Below, piece after piece: positions 43,665 through 51,920 of a stretch of 57,642 nt of DNA (positions within the stretch are counted from its first letter, which is position 1; each line of letters starts with the position of its first letter). Location of the stretch: the NCBI GenBank assembly GCA_013289715.1, contig JABCZJ010000024.1:1-57642 (forward strand), in the 5' to 3' direction. The stretch comes from Acidobacteriota bacterium. Lineage in GTDB: Bacteria; Acidobacteriota; Terriglobia; Acidiferrales; UBA7541. The notes under the pieces are model-generated. The model was not told the DNA's origin and ran no database searches. It saw only the letters and a program-made list of their open reading frames with translations. Both the position numbers and the translations under genes were made by a program.

Positions 43665-44102
43665 TTAAATGCCCAGATCGTCCAGTGCCTTTTCGTCTTC
43701 CGCCGTCATCGGATTACGGCTCATTTGGTCCAGGAACCGGCTGTGATTCCAGACTTCCAGGAACGTCAACTGCCCCTGAACGTCCACTTCGCCCTTCATT
43801 TCCGCCGATTCTCTGAGTACGGGTGGAATCAGAATGCGCCCCGAACCATCCACCTCGACCACTTGACCGTAATAATTCGTGCGCGATAGAAATTTTTGTT
43901 TCGCCGCGTGGTGCGTAGAAAGCTTCGCCAGCTTCTTTTCGATTTCTTCCCAGGCTTTTATGGGATAGATGGTGGCGCGATCGCCCTTCGTCGAAGTTAT
44001 GTAGAACTTCGTGCCGCTCTTGCGCAGTTCGGCCAGAAAGTCGGCGGGAATCTTCAGCCGGCCTTTCTCGTCCACCGTCGCTAGATAGTTGCCCCGCAGC
44101 AT
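43665..44102 (-). CDS. mraZ: Transcriptional regulator MraZ
   Basis: A 145-residue AbrB-like DNA-binding protein that represses the division cluster, including itself. Two SpoVT/AbrB-like halves are visible (MLRGNYLATVDEKGRLKIPA and YYGQVVEVDGSGRILIPPVL). It is the first gene of the operon. Three MraZ boxes with exact 10-bp spacing lie about 180 bases upstream, just past the -10 hexamer. Confidence 0.97.
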   Translation of the reverse strand: MLRGNYLATVDEKGRLKIPADFLAELRKSGTKFYITSTKGDRATIYPIKAWEEIEKKLAKLSTHHAAKQKFLSRTNYYGQVVEVDGSGRILIPPVLRESAEMKGEVDVQGQLTFLEVWNHSRFLDQMSRNPMTAEDEKALDDLGI

Positions 44103-44277
44103 GAAAGCCCTCGAACAGCCTGCCCGGCGTGTGCATCGTTAAAATCACTCGCTGGTTCGCCCCTGCTGTCGTGTTCCGATATAAAAAAGTGCTTGAATCT
44201 GAGTTCGCCACTGCTTGCTGCTGGGATCGCCGATTGCTTCCAGGGCCCCACTGCCCTACACTCGCTGCCAAGTTCTA

Positions 44278-44301
44278 CCACTCTGCGCCACTTCTTCCCA
44301 C
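44278..44301 (-). promoter_or_regulatory. MraZ operator: three GTGG boxes at 10-bp spacing
   Basis: On the minus strand GTGG occurs at 44298-44301, 44288-44291 and 44278-44281, exactly one helical turn apart (AAAGTGGGAA, GAAGTGGCGC, AGAGTGGTAG). Known MraZ sites are direct repeats with this spacing and core. They sit at the predicted transcription start, fitting autorepression of the whole cluster. Confidence 0.8.
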
Positions 44302-44312
44302 TTTGTGCCCTG

Positions 44313-44340
44313 ATTGTAGATAGCTTCGCAAACATGTCAA
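44313..44340 (-). promoter_or_regulatory. Strong sigma-70-type promoter of the division cluster
   Basis: A perfect -35 TTGACA (44335-44340), a spacer of 16 bases and TACAAT (44313-44318). The predicted start is near 44306, giving a leader of about 200 bases before mraZ. Confidence 0.8.
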
Positions 44341-44696
44341 GCGGAATTGTTCTGGAAATGGAAAATAGTTGTGGATTTTCGGAGGCGCGGCGCGTTTCTT
44401 GTGGTCGCCGCAACGCAAACCACAATTACTAGGGGCAGCGCAAGAATCCATTCATAGCGCTAGTCCCCGCGTTGCAGAAAAAAGTCCAAAATGTTTTGTA
44501 ACAGTTAACATCCGCGAGAAAAATTTCAAACTCAACCTTGACGTCGCTCTTCTTCGCCGTTCGATCCGTTCGGGGTGTGTTTCGAGGCGTAGCTCAGACA
44601 TCTGCGCGGTAACTTTGCGCGGCGGTGCGGCGGAGACGCGCTGGGAGGCGTGCTATGGAGCGCTGAAGTGCAATTTCGGATGACCGGATGCGGTAG

Positions 44697-44756
44697 TCGT
44701 CCAGTGCTGGACGAAGCGCCAGACGACGCGCCAGGCGAATGCGCGCGTCGTCTGGC
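44697..44756 (-). other. Two adjacent hairpins 3' of the 44775 gene
   Basis: TCGTCCAG pairs with CTGGACGA (44697-44704/44707-44714) with a 2-base loop. GCCAGACGACGCG pairs perfectly with CGCGTCGTCTGGC (44718-44730/44744-44756) with a 13-base loop. They start about 20 bases past the stop codon. No T-run follows, so a terminator call is weak. Confidence 0.45.
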
Positions 44757-44774
44757 TCGAAAGATCCGTTCCCT

Positions 44775-45314
44775 CTAGGAAAGTTGCAGGGTCTTGTTGA
44801 CGTCGCTCATGATCGCGGCGGCGGTTGGCTCGGTGAGGCCGCCGGCTAGAGTGGTCGGCACGCCGCGCGCTTCGGCGTCCACGCGATAGGAGATGGGGCC
44901 GAGCTTGCTGACGGCCCAGTTCATCCCGGCGACGACGTTTTGCTGGCCGCTGTTGGGGTGGCCGTCGGCTACGATGATCACATCGCCGGCCGCTTGCAGC
45001 ACGTGGTTGCGAAGGATTACGCGGTGAATGGCGTCCTTCGGGATGGTGTTTCCGTTCACCTCGATGCCGTTCTTCGAGACGCGGAATTTCGCGGGCGTGC
45101 GGTAGAGCGTAGCTTGCTTCGAATGCATCAGCAAGTACATCGCGCCGTAGACGAAGCCGGCGGCAAGCACCCCGTAGAGAAAGCCCGTCGCAAGCGCAAT
45201 CAACACCAGCAGACCGCCGGGGATCGCCACCAGCAGCCACGGAGCGGGCACGGGCTCCGGAGTCGTCGAGATTTCCGTCGCGTCGCCCATTTGTTGCGAT
45301 TCATATCCTGGCAT
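44775..45314 (-). CDS. Two-helix membrane protein of unknown function
   Basis: A 179-residue protein from ATG 45314, with AAGGAGGAGG just upstream. Two close membrane helices (PWLLVAIPGGLLVLIALAT and FLYGVLAAGFVYGAMYLLM) are followed by a soluble part (RVSKNGIEVNGNTIPKDAIH ... IIVADGHPNSGQQNVVAG) that resembles a PH-like fold in pattern only. It is transcribed divergently from the large PilZ-type gene. No function is assigned. Confidence 0.75.
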   Translation of the reverse strand: MPGYESQQMGDATEISTTPEPVPAPWLLVAIPGGLLVLIALATGFLYGVLAAGFVYGAMYLLMHSKQATLYRTPAKFRVSKNGIEVNGNTIPKDAIHRVILRNHVLQAAGDVIIVADGHPNSGQQNVVAGMNWAVSKLGPISYRVDAEARGVPTTLAGGLTEPTAAAIMSDVNKTLQLS

Positions 45315-45734
45315 ATCGTTCCTCCTCCTTGTACCTGGTTCACTTGAAGTCCTTGGAATTTGCGCAGTGGCCGTTCCGATCCCCGAAAACGATGTCGCCG
45401 CCCATAAGCAACGCGAAAAGCCCTGGCGCCAGGGAGACGCCGGTACGCTTTGCACCCGCCGGGCCTTTCAGCCGCGGACATTCACTACGCTATGCGTCAA
45501 AGGGGGAAGGAAACCGTCATCGCGCGTTCACATCTCGGGAGATGTGGCACTGTAGCGGGCCTGTTCCCCGTCACGGCTGAACTGGTCGCTCAACAACGCG
45601 CGCAACTAGCCGGCGGGCGAGAGTGTTCGGTAACTCTCACGTCATCGCGCACATACAAATGCACGCCTGTACTATTGCCCGGGTAGGGGGCTGTACCAAT
45701 ACTGAACCCATCTCTGTAGACACGGCGGGATTTC
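45315..45734. other. Divergent intergenic region
   Basis: No gene is apparent. The left side has the AAGGAGGAGG ribosome site for the minus-strand gene. A possible plus-strand promoter lies at 45674-45702. The rest shows no repeat or hairpin that I can support. Confidence 0.45.
45674..45702 (+). promoter_or_regulatory. Possible promoter for the 45735 gene
   Basis: TTGCCC (45674-45679), 17 bases, then AATACT (45697-45702). Both hexamers are imperfect, but spacing and distance to the GTG start (33 bases) are sensible. Confidence 0.4.
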
Positions 45735-48638
45735 GTGGAAGATCAAGCAAATGTCCGGATGACTGCGGCACGCGCCTTCGTGCGCAGCCTTAACATCCTG
45801 CTGAAGTTCGCCAAGATGTATGACTTCGGGCATCCGCGAACCACGACGCAGTACGAAACGGCGTGGAGTGAGTTGCAGGTAGCCCTCGGACCCAAGGAAG
45901 ATCAAGCGAGCCTGCTGCTGGCAGTTTCCGGCAACCAACTCCTCCTGGACGGAAAACCACTGGAAGGGGGAGCAGCGGAGAAGAGCTTCGCGCGGCTGTT
46001 TTCCAACGCGGGGATAGCCAGCCTTCATTTTTCTCCCAAGGTTACGAAAGCCAGCCTCGCCAAACTCGTAAAGGCCTTCCCGACAGGATCAGGCATGAAG
46101 GCCGCGCAAGTCGGGGAGCAATTCAAGGTCGCATTGCAAGGCGATCCGCACATCCAGGTGAACGAAGTGTGTTTCGTGGCGGCGGATTCGGCGGTCGCGA
46201 AGTCCACGATGGCCGCGCAGTTGGCGGCGCGCTCGTTGGGATTCAGTCCGGAAAGAACGGAAAACTTGTTCAGCGACCCCGAGAAACTGCTGCAACTGAT
46301 TATGGCGGCTGAGGGCACGAAGCGGTCTGGGAATACCGGAGCGAACGGGGGTGCATCGCGCGGATCCGGTCTCGATCCGCGAAATGCAGTCGCACCGGAA
46401 AGTCAAAACTCGGCGATCCAATACGTCAGCCAGGATCCAGGTTTGGTCGTCAGGAACGAAGCGGCGGGCGACTGGCAAAATAGCGGCGCTTCCCCGGGAT
46501 TCGAATCGAAGGCCGGCGATTATACCAGCTGGAGCGACGGAGCAGGAAGCGGCGATACGGCCGCAAGCGCTCGACCGCTAGGCAGCTTCAAGGGGCCTGG
46601 CTCGGAGACGCTGAAGACCGGGCAGATCGCTCTGAAGGCCGGCGAACTGAAAGGGATCTTGCAAGTGCTGGGGCAGCTTGGGCGCGCGAGTGACGGCCCG
46701 AAGGGGAAACTGCACACGATCGAAGCGCAGTTGGCGGCGCTGCCGCAGAATGCGGAATTCACGGCCAACCAGGTGCTCGCGACACTCGCGGCGCACGCTC
46801 CGACGCAAGCAGCGGATCCCGCGGAACTCTTGAAGCTCGCCGAACACATCGCCGTGCGCTTTGCTCTGGAAAGTTACGAGCGCGGCGACACGAAAGTGAA
46901 CGCGGTACAGCAGACGCTCAGCGACATGCAACAGGAGCTCGATGTTCTGCGCAAGACGCTCGGCGTCTACGAAGAAAAGATGACCGAAGCGGGGATTGAG
47001 CTGCAATCGGAAAACGAAGTGCTGGCGCACCGATTCTGGGGCCAAGTGACGGAAGAGAAGAAGAAGAGCGTGCTGGAATCCGGCGAGGCATGGTGCGTGC
47101 CCGCGGCGAAAGTGCGGGATTACGTCGAAGGCCTGCGTCGGAACGGACAAGCCGAAGCCGCGGAAAAGATTTTGCGGAATTACGCGAATTGCATCGCGAG
47201 CAATAATCCCGAGCAACGGCGGCACGCCGCCACGGGGCTAATTGAACTCGCGCCGGTGTATGCCAACTCCAGCGAGCAGCTTTTCCTGGACGTGATCCGC
47301 CTGGCCGGGCTGCAGTTCGCCGAGACGAGCGATCCAAATTTGCAGAGCGTGGTGGGAGCGGCATTCGTTCGTCTCGCACAAGAAGCGGCGAACAAGCGGG
47401 CGTATCCGGTAGTGCAGCATGCCGCGGAAATGACGAGCTTCATCGAATCCGAAAATCCCGGCATGGCCAACAATCTGCGGGCAAGGATCGGCCTCGAGCT
47501 CCGCGTACCGGACTTCATCGAAGGAGCGTTGAAAACCGGCGATGTGCCGGAGGAACTGGCAGAACTGTTGCGGCGCATGCCGCTAGCGGCCGTCGAGCAC
47601 ATTGCGGCGCGGTTTGGGCGCGCGTCGCTGGTCGAGGATTCGGAAAGCCTTTTGTGGATGATGGAAGTGCTGGGCCCCGAGGTGATCGAACATTTGCGCG
47701 AACGCCTGGAACATGGCGAACCCAGCGCGGCAATCGATACCGTCGGATTGCTCACGCGCATAGACATTGAAAGCGTCGAACGAATCCTGCCGGGACGCGT
47801 GAAGGAATGGAAACGCGCCGCGCATGACCGCGTCGTGCGGCAAATCGCCGTCAGCCGCGCGCCAGGGCGCGGACGATTGCTGCTCGACCTGTTTCCGTAT
47901 GTTGATCCGCTGGTGCGTCCAGCCTTGCTTGATGAGATCGGCATGAGCGGTGAAGCATCGGCTGATATGAGCTTGTTGCGCTTGGTGGAGGGAGACCTGC
48001 CGCAGAACGGCAGTGAATATCTGCGGCTGAAAGCCGTCGAAGCGCTGGGCCGGTTGGGAACTTCGCAGGCTGAAGCGGTGCTGCGGAAAGTGGCGGAGGC
48101 CCGCAAGACTCTGCGCTGGGCGCACCCTTACGAAATGCGGCTGGCGGCGGTGCAGGCGATGAACAATATCAATCTGGAATGGGTGCAAAGTTTCATTCCG
48201 CGCAGCGAACTGAACGTGGCGGATCTAATGATCGAGCCGCTGGCCGCCGATCCGGAATCCCTGACGGTTTGCCAGCGGCGATACGTACGATTCCAGATGG
48301 ACCCGCCCGTGCCCGGTGAAGCGCTGGCATCGAAGAAGAAATGCAAGATCGCGGTGCGAGCCCTCAGCTTGTCCGGTGGAATGGGCGAACCGCAGCAGAT
48401 TTTGCATCCCGGAGCTATCGTGGAGTTGCGCTTGAACCCGGGCAGAAAAGCGATCCGGTTCCAAGGAGTCATTCGCAACGCGACTCCGCAGGAGGCGTCC
48501 TTCGAGATTGTGGACATCGAATTCGAGGAACGCAGCAAGCTCCGGAAATTGTTGCTGAACTGTGGAAAAGCTCCGCAGCAGGGTGAGAGCGCCCCGCAGC
48601 AACAGACCGAACGGCAGACGGTCGTGACTGCGAGCTAG
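45735..48638 (+). CDS. Large helical-repeat protein with C-terminal PilZ-like region
   Basis: A 967-residue protein of unknown function without a signal peptide. It starts at GTG 45735 (EDQANVRMTAARAFVRSLNI); ATG 45759 is an alternative. A helical N-terminal region (about 1-180) is followed by a Gly/Ser-rich linker, a coiled-coil stretch near 390-425 (QQTLSDMQQELDVLRKTLGV) and many HEAT-like helical pairs (for example LRLKAVEALGRLGTSQAEAV). The last 120 residues (RRYVRFQMDPPVPGEALASK ... GAIVELRLNPGRKAIRFQGV) resemble PilZ-type domains. Clear c-di-GMP-binding RxxxR residues are not certain. It may be a signalling scaffold; this is inference. Confidence 0.65.
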   Translation: MEDQANVRMTAARAFVRSLNILLKFAKMYDFGHPRTTTQYETAWSELQVALGPKEDQASLLLAVSGNQLLLDGKPLEGGAAEKSFARLFSNAGIASLHFSPKVTKASLAKLVKAFPTGSGMKAAQVGEQFKVALQGDPHIQVNEVCFVAADSAVAKSTMAAQLAARSLGFSPERTENLFSDPEKLLQLIMAAEGTKRSGNTGANGGASRGSGLDPRNAVAPESQNSAIQYVSQDPGLVVRNEAAGDWQNSGASPGFESKAGDYTSWSDGAGSGDTAASARPLGSFKGPGSETLKTGQIALKAGELKGILQVLGQLGRASDGPKGKLHTIEAQLAALPQNAEFTANQVLATLAAHAPTQAADPAELLKLAEHIAVRFALESYERGDTKVNAVQQTLSDMQQELDVLRKTLGVYEEKMTEAGIELQSENEVLAHRFWGQVTEEKKKSVLESGEAWCVPAAKVRDYVEGLRRNGQAEAAEKILRNYANCIASNNPEQRRHAATGLIELAPVYANSSEQLFLDVIRLAGLQFAETSDPNLQSVVGAAFVRLAQEAANKRAYPVVQHAAEMTSFIESENPGMANNLRARIGLELRVPDFIEGALKTGDVPEELAELLRRMPLAAVEHIAARFGRASLVEDSESLLWMMEVLGPEVIEHLRERLEHGEPSAAIDTVGLLTRIDIESVERILPGRVKEWKRAAHDRVVRQIAVSRAPGRGRLLLDLFPYVDPLVRPALLDEIGMSGEASADMSLLRLVEGDLPQNGSEYLRLKAVEALGRLGTSQAEAVLRKVAEARKTLRWAHPYEMRLAAVQAMNNINLEWVQSFIPRSELNVADLMIEPLAADPESLTVCQRRYVRFQMDPPVPGEALASKKKCKIAVRALSLSGGMGEPQQILHPGAIVELRLNPGRKAIRFQGVIRNATPQEASFEIVDIEFEERSKLRKLLLNCGKAPQQGESAPQQQTERQTVVTAS

Positions 48639-48651
48639 AGTAATTGCCGCG

Positions 48652-48690
48652 AAAAAAAATCCCCGGTCGGTATGGGGGTACCGGCCGGGG
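48652..48690 (-). terminator. Intrinsic terminator of the sigma-factor operon
   Basis: A 12-bp stem (48661-48672 with 48679-48690; one G-T pair) with a 6-base loop. Read on the minus strand it is followed by ATTTTTTTTC. It fits as the end of the operon finishing at 48900. On the plus strand the hairpin follows the 45735-48638 gene by about 20 bases but lacks a T-run there. Confidence 0.75.
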
Positions 48691-48821
48691 TGAACTTCTG
48701 TTGCGTCTGGGTGTTTTGACTCCGGCGTCTGCCAGGGCGCCGGAATGACTGCCACGCACGCCCAATCTAGAGAATCAGCCGGAACAACGCAATAATGTAA
48801 AAGCATTACAGCCGGGTGTTG

Positions 48822-48846
48822 GTAGCGGCGGCGTCTCGCCGGCTCT
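48822..48846 (+). repeat. 3'-end stem-loop element, locus 11
   Basis: GTAGC (48822-48826) is followed by a GC-rich stem (CGGCG with CGCCG around GCGTCT) and CTCTTT. The sense matches the plus-strand gene that ends at 48638, in keeping with the orientation rule. It closely resembles the unit at 55182-55208. Confidence 0.6.
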
Positions 48847-48899
48847 TTTTCTTATTCGCAGGCCCCGCGCGGATCGCTGATTGCAGGAATATTCCCGGG

Positions 48900-49757
48900 C
48901 TAAGGACCGGAAGGATTGCGCACGGAATCCAGGCCGCGCAACACGGATTGCTCATCCGGGCTCAGGCCGCGCATAAATTGCGGATCGTTCAGGGCGGCCT
49001 GCCGGTCCGCCGGGTTCATTTGCTGCAGCGTGTGCAGGCGGCCGGTGACCACCTGCTTGCGGTCCGGCGACATCTGCTGCCACTTCGGCAGCAGCGTTCG
49101 CTGCACATATTGCCGCTGATCCGGCGTCATGCGCTGCCACGTCGCAGCGCGATCTTTGAGCGCGCCACGTTCTGTGGGCGACAGATTATTGTACTTCTGC
49201 AAATTCTGGCGAATCTGCTGCTGACGCTCCGGGGGCAGGCTCCGGAAGCGTTCGTTATTCTGCAGAAAGTGTTCCTGCTCTTGCGGCGACATTTGCCCGA
49301 GGCGCTGCACCCATGGTCCGGGCAATTTCGCTGCGCCCTGTCCGTTTGCGCCCGCGCGTTCATTCGCTGGAGCGCTACTTCCCTGCCCCTGCGCGCCGTT
49401 GGCATTCGTTGGCGGACGATAATTATTGCCGCTGGGATGCTGGCCGCCTTGATTCCCGCCCGCGCCACCGCCGCCATTCGGGTGATTCGCATTCCCGCCG
49501 GGATTGCCGCCCCGACTGCCACCCTGATTGGCATTCGGGTGCGCTCCAGAACCTTGTGCGTGGTACTGCGGATGATACTGAGGATGCGGAGGCCGTGCCG
49601 CTTGCACACGCTGCGGCCGGAATTGCCGGGCCGGGTACATACCCCGCCCGCCGTAAGGCCGTTGCGCCGACGCAGGCTGCGCGCTCATCAACAGCAGGGG
49701 CGCAAGAAGCAGCCCCATCGCTAGCGCGAAAAGTGTCCTGCGATAACGCATTTTCAT
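48900..49757 (-). CDS. Secreted DUF3106-type protein
   Basis: A 285-residue protein with a signal peptide (RTLFALAMGLLLAPLLLMSA), a long Gly/Asn/Pro/Gln-rich middle (about residues 35-145) and a C-terminal DUF3106-like region. The latter has repeated short motifs of the form MSPxxRxxLxxxL (LGQMSPQEQEHFLQNNERF, YNNLSPTERGALKDRAATWQ, WQQMSPDRKQVVTGRLHTL). It lies 30 bases downstream of the anti-sigma gene. The role is unknown; a periplasmic part of an envelope-stress circuit is plausible. Confidence 0.8.
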   Translation of the reverse strand: MKMRYRRTLFALAMGLLLAPLLLMSAQPASAQRPYGGRGMYPARQFRPQRVQAARPPHPQYHPQYHAQGSGAHPNANQGGSRGGNPGGNANHPNGGGGAGGNQGGQHPSGNNYRPPTNANGAQGQGSSAPANERAGANGQGAAKLPGPWVQRLGQMSPQEQEHFLQNNERFRSLPPERQQQIRQNLQKYNNLSPTERGALKDRAATWQRMTPDQRQYVQRTLLPKWQQMSPDRKQVVTGRLHTLQQMNPADRQAALNDPQFMRGLSPDEQSVLRGLDSVRNPSGP

Positions 49758-49787
49758 TTCACCATTATTCAGCTGTTGTGCTTCGCC

Positions 49788-50300
49788 TTATTCTTCAGTA
49801 GCGGGCTGCTGATCGTTCGCCGGATTCACAGGCTGCGCTTGCTGGTCCGCGGGCGCCGCTTCCACCGGCACTTCCGACAGCGCGTCGAACTTGCTCAGCA
49901 CGTCGTAATTTTCGAGCACGCCCAGATCCTTGATCGCCTCGAAATCCTGCTGCTCGGTGCCCGCCACATTTCCTTCGCGCGGCAGCTTCGCCATCCACAC
50001 GCTCAAAGCCAGCAGCAGCGCCATCGCAAATGCGAGGCGAGGCTGCGGCACCAGCCAGCCAAGCCAACCGCGCCGCGGCTCTTCCGCGATTCGCGCCCGA
50101 ATCCGCGCATCGAAACCGAGCGAAGGCTCAACCAGCGGCACTTCGTCCAGCACGCCCCACAGCTTGCGGAAATCTTCCGCGCGCTGGTGGCAGGCGCTGC
50201 ACGCGGCCAGGTGCTCTTCCACCTCGTGCCGCTCCGCCGAATTCGCCCGGCGATCCAGATAGGCAATCAGTTGCTTGGAAACGTCTTCACACTTCTTCAT
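49788..50300 (-). CDS. Anti-sigma factor with zinc-finger (zf-HC2) domain
   Basis: A 170-residue membrane-spanning anti-sigma factor. The N-terminal zinc-binding motif is complete (H30, C34, C37 in HLAACSACHQ). One membrane helix follows (LAFAMALLLALSVWMA), then an acidic periplasmic part (DFEAIKDLGVLENYDVLSKF). ATG 50300 overlaps the sigma stop (ATGA) and has AAGGA upstream. It likely sequesters the sigma factor encoded before it. Confidence 0.9.
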   Translation of the reverse strand: MKKCEDVSKQLIAYLDRRANSAERHEVEEHLAACSACHQRAEDFRKLWGVLDEVPLVEPSLGFDARIRARIAEEPRRGWLGWLVPQPRLAFAMALLLALSVWMAKLPREGNVAGTEQQDFEAIKDLGVLENYDVLSKFDALSEVPVEAAPADQQAQPVNPANDQQPATEE

Positions 50301-50905
50301 GATGGCCGTCCTTCCCTTGCGCGATTGGCGACCGACTGAGATACCAGCGGGGCCAGCTGCACGCGCAAGGTCTCGTAAGCGCGAAACAAAAGCGATTTCA
50401 GCGCGCTTTCCGAGCATTCCAAAATTTTGGCGATTTCGCCGTAATCCATCTCTTCGTATTTATGCAGCAGTACCGCGACGCGCTGCTTTTCCGGCAGCGC
50501 CGCGATGGCGCGGCGGATAAATTCCGAGCGGTCGCGCTCAATCATCTTTTCGTCAATGCGCAATTCGCGCGCCGGCAATTGCAGCGGCGCGGCATCCTCT
50601 TCCACCGGCGCGTCAATCGAAACGTCCATCTGCCGGTAGCGATTATCGCGCAGCGAATTCAGAGCCAGGTTCGTCGCGATGCGAAAAAGCCAGGTGGTGA
50701 ATTTCGCGCTGGGAGAATACTGCTTTCGCGCGCGGTACACGCGCAAAAAAACTTCCTGCGCCAGATCTTCCGCCGTCCCCGTATTGCGGACCATGCGGTA
50801 GAGAAAATTGACCAGTGGCGTGCGGTATTTTTGGAGGAGAAGGTTGAAGGACGCTTCGTCTCCCGCCTTCACGTCCAGCATCAATTGGACGTCAGACCTG
50901 GTCAT
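50297..50905 (-). CDS. ECF-family RNA polymerase sigma factor
   Basis: A 202-residue sigma-70 family protein with region 2 (FNLLLQKYRTPLVNFLYRMV, DLAQEVFLRVYRARKQY, FTTWLFRIATNLALNSLRD) and region 4 (LPEKQRVAVLLHKYEEMDYG, ILECSESALKSLLFRAYETL). ATG 50905 (MTRSDVQLMLDVKAGD) is preferred; an upstream ATG at 50968 adds 21 residues. Its stop overlaps the anti-sigma start, so the pair is translationally coupled. The target promoter is not evident from this sequence. Confidence 0.93.
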   Translation of the reverse strand: MTRSDVQLMLDVKAGDEASFNLLLQKYRTPLVNFLYRMVRNTGTAEDLAQEVFLRVYRARKQYSPSAKFTTWLFRIATNLALNSLRDNRYRQMDVSIDAPVEEDAAPLQLPARELRIDEKMIERDRSEFIRRAIAALPEKQRVAVLLHKYEEMDYGEIAKILECSESALKSLLFRAYETLRVQLAPLVSQSVANRAREGRPS

Positions 50906-51106
50906 GGCCCCCACATTGTATCTAACACCTGCCGTGCCATAAAGTTGCAGGGTTTGGGTGTGTTCCATAGCCGTGCTCTGGCCTCAGTCTATGGAACCCG
51001 GTTGACGCCGAAAAGTTGCCTTGGACGGTGGCAGTGGCGCGCGCGACAGTGCGCATCTTACTCTTTTGCCTTCAGCAGGTTAAATCCGACTGGGTATACC
51101 TGGAAA

Positions 51107-51874
51107 CTAGAGGTGAAATAGGGCCTTCAGTCCCAGCATGACGGCTACTCCGAGGAATACCAGCAAGGCCATGCCGAACGCCGGCTCGCGGTTCACTTCG
51201 GGAATTAGGTCTGAGGCCGCCACATACAGAGTGACTCCCGCGGAGAGCGGCAAGGCATCCTGCACCGTGGTGCGCAGCGCGAACATCAGCGCCATGCCCA
51301 GCAACGTGGCGCCGCCGAGAATCACCGACGAAATGAACGCTGCGCGCCGGCTCTGTCCGCTTGCAAGCATCAGCGACGCCACGGTAAAACCCTCGGGCAA
51401 CTTATGCAGGAAGATCGCGAGGAAAATCAAAATGCCCAGCGAAGTGGAGACCAGCAGGCCCGAAGCGATCGCCACACCATCGAAGAGCGTGTGAATTCCC
51501 AGGCCAAGCAGCGCCGCGTAGCTGGCGTGCGCGTGAGAAATCTCTTCCTGGTGAGTTTCTTCACCGAAATGAAAATGCGGCGCGAGCGTGTGTTCGAAAA
51601 AATGAACGAGGAAATATCCGCCCAGTACGAGGAGAAAAACGGTGCTGGTGTCGCGGAAGAAGAATGATTCGTGATCGCCGCGCAGCTTCAGCGATTCCGG
51701 AATCATCTCCAGCAGCGCCGTCGCCAGCATGAAGCCCGCGCCCAGCGCGATAAAATATTTCAAATACCGCCGCGACCACTGCCCGTGCGCAATCAACGAC
51801 CCGCCCAGCACATTCGCCCCTGCCGCGGTAACGCCCAGCAGCGCGCCGAAGAGTATGCGCGAGCTTGTCAGCAT
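51107..51874 (-). CDS. ZIP-family metal transporter
   Basis: A 255-residue membrane protein with about eight helices. The ZIP signature helices are clear: HASYAALLGLGIHTLFDGVA and IFLAIFLHKLPEGFTVASLM (His and Glu metal ligands). A His/Glu-rich loop (EHTLAPHFHFGEETHQEEIS) lies before them. It probably imports zinc or another divalent metal. ATG 51874 with GAGGT eleven bases upstream is chosen over the longer open frame. Confidence 0.92.
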   Translation of the reverse strand: MLTSSRILFGALLGVTAAGANVLGGSLIAHGQWSRRYLKYFIALGAGFMLATALLEMIPESLKLRGDHESFFFRDTSTVFLLVLGGYFLVHFFEHTLAPHFHFGEETHQEEISHAHASYAALLGLGIHTLFDGVAIASGLLVSTSLGILIFLAIFLHKLPEGFTVASLMLASGQSRRAAFISSVILGGATLLGMALMFALRTTVQDALPLSAGVTLYVAASDLIPEVNREPAFGMALLVFLGVAVMLGLKALFHL

Positions 51875-51920
51875 GAGTGTGAAATACCTCGCAAGCTGCG
51901 CGACTGCATCGCCGTTTGCC

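Larger units (their letters stand above)
44103..44774. other. Intergenic region upstream of mraZ
   Basis: No gene. From low to high coordinate it holds a mraZ leader of about 200 bases (44103-44305), MraZ boxes, the strong promoter, then about 350 bases without clear features, and two hairpins (44697-44756) that lie 3' of the neighbouring gene at 44775. Short open frames on either strand lack ribosome sites. Confidence 0.55.

Noticed and set aside
44369..44683. 104-codon plus-strand gene upstream of mraZ
   Set aside because: No ribosome site or recognisable domain.
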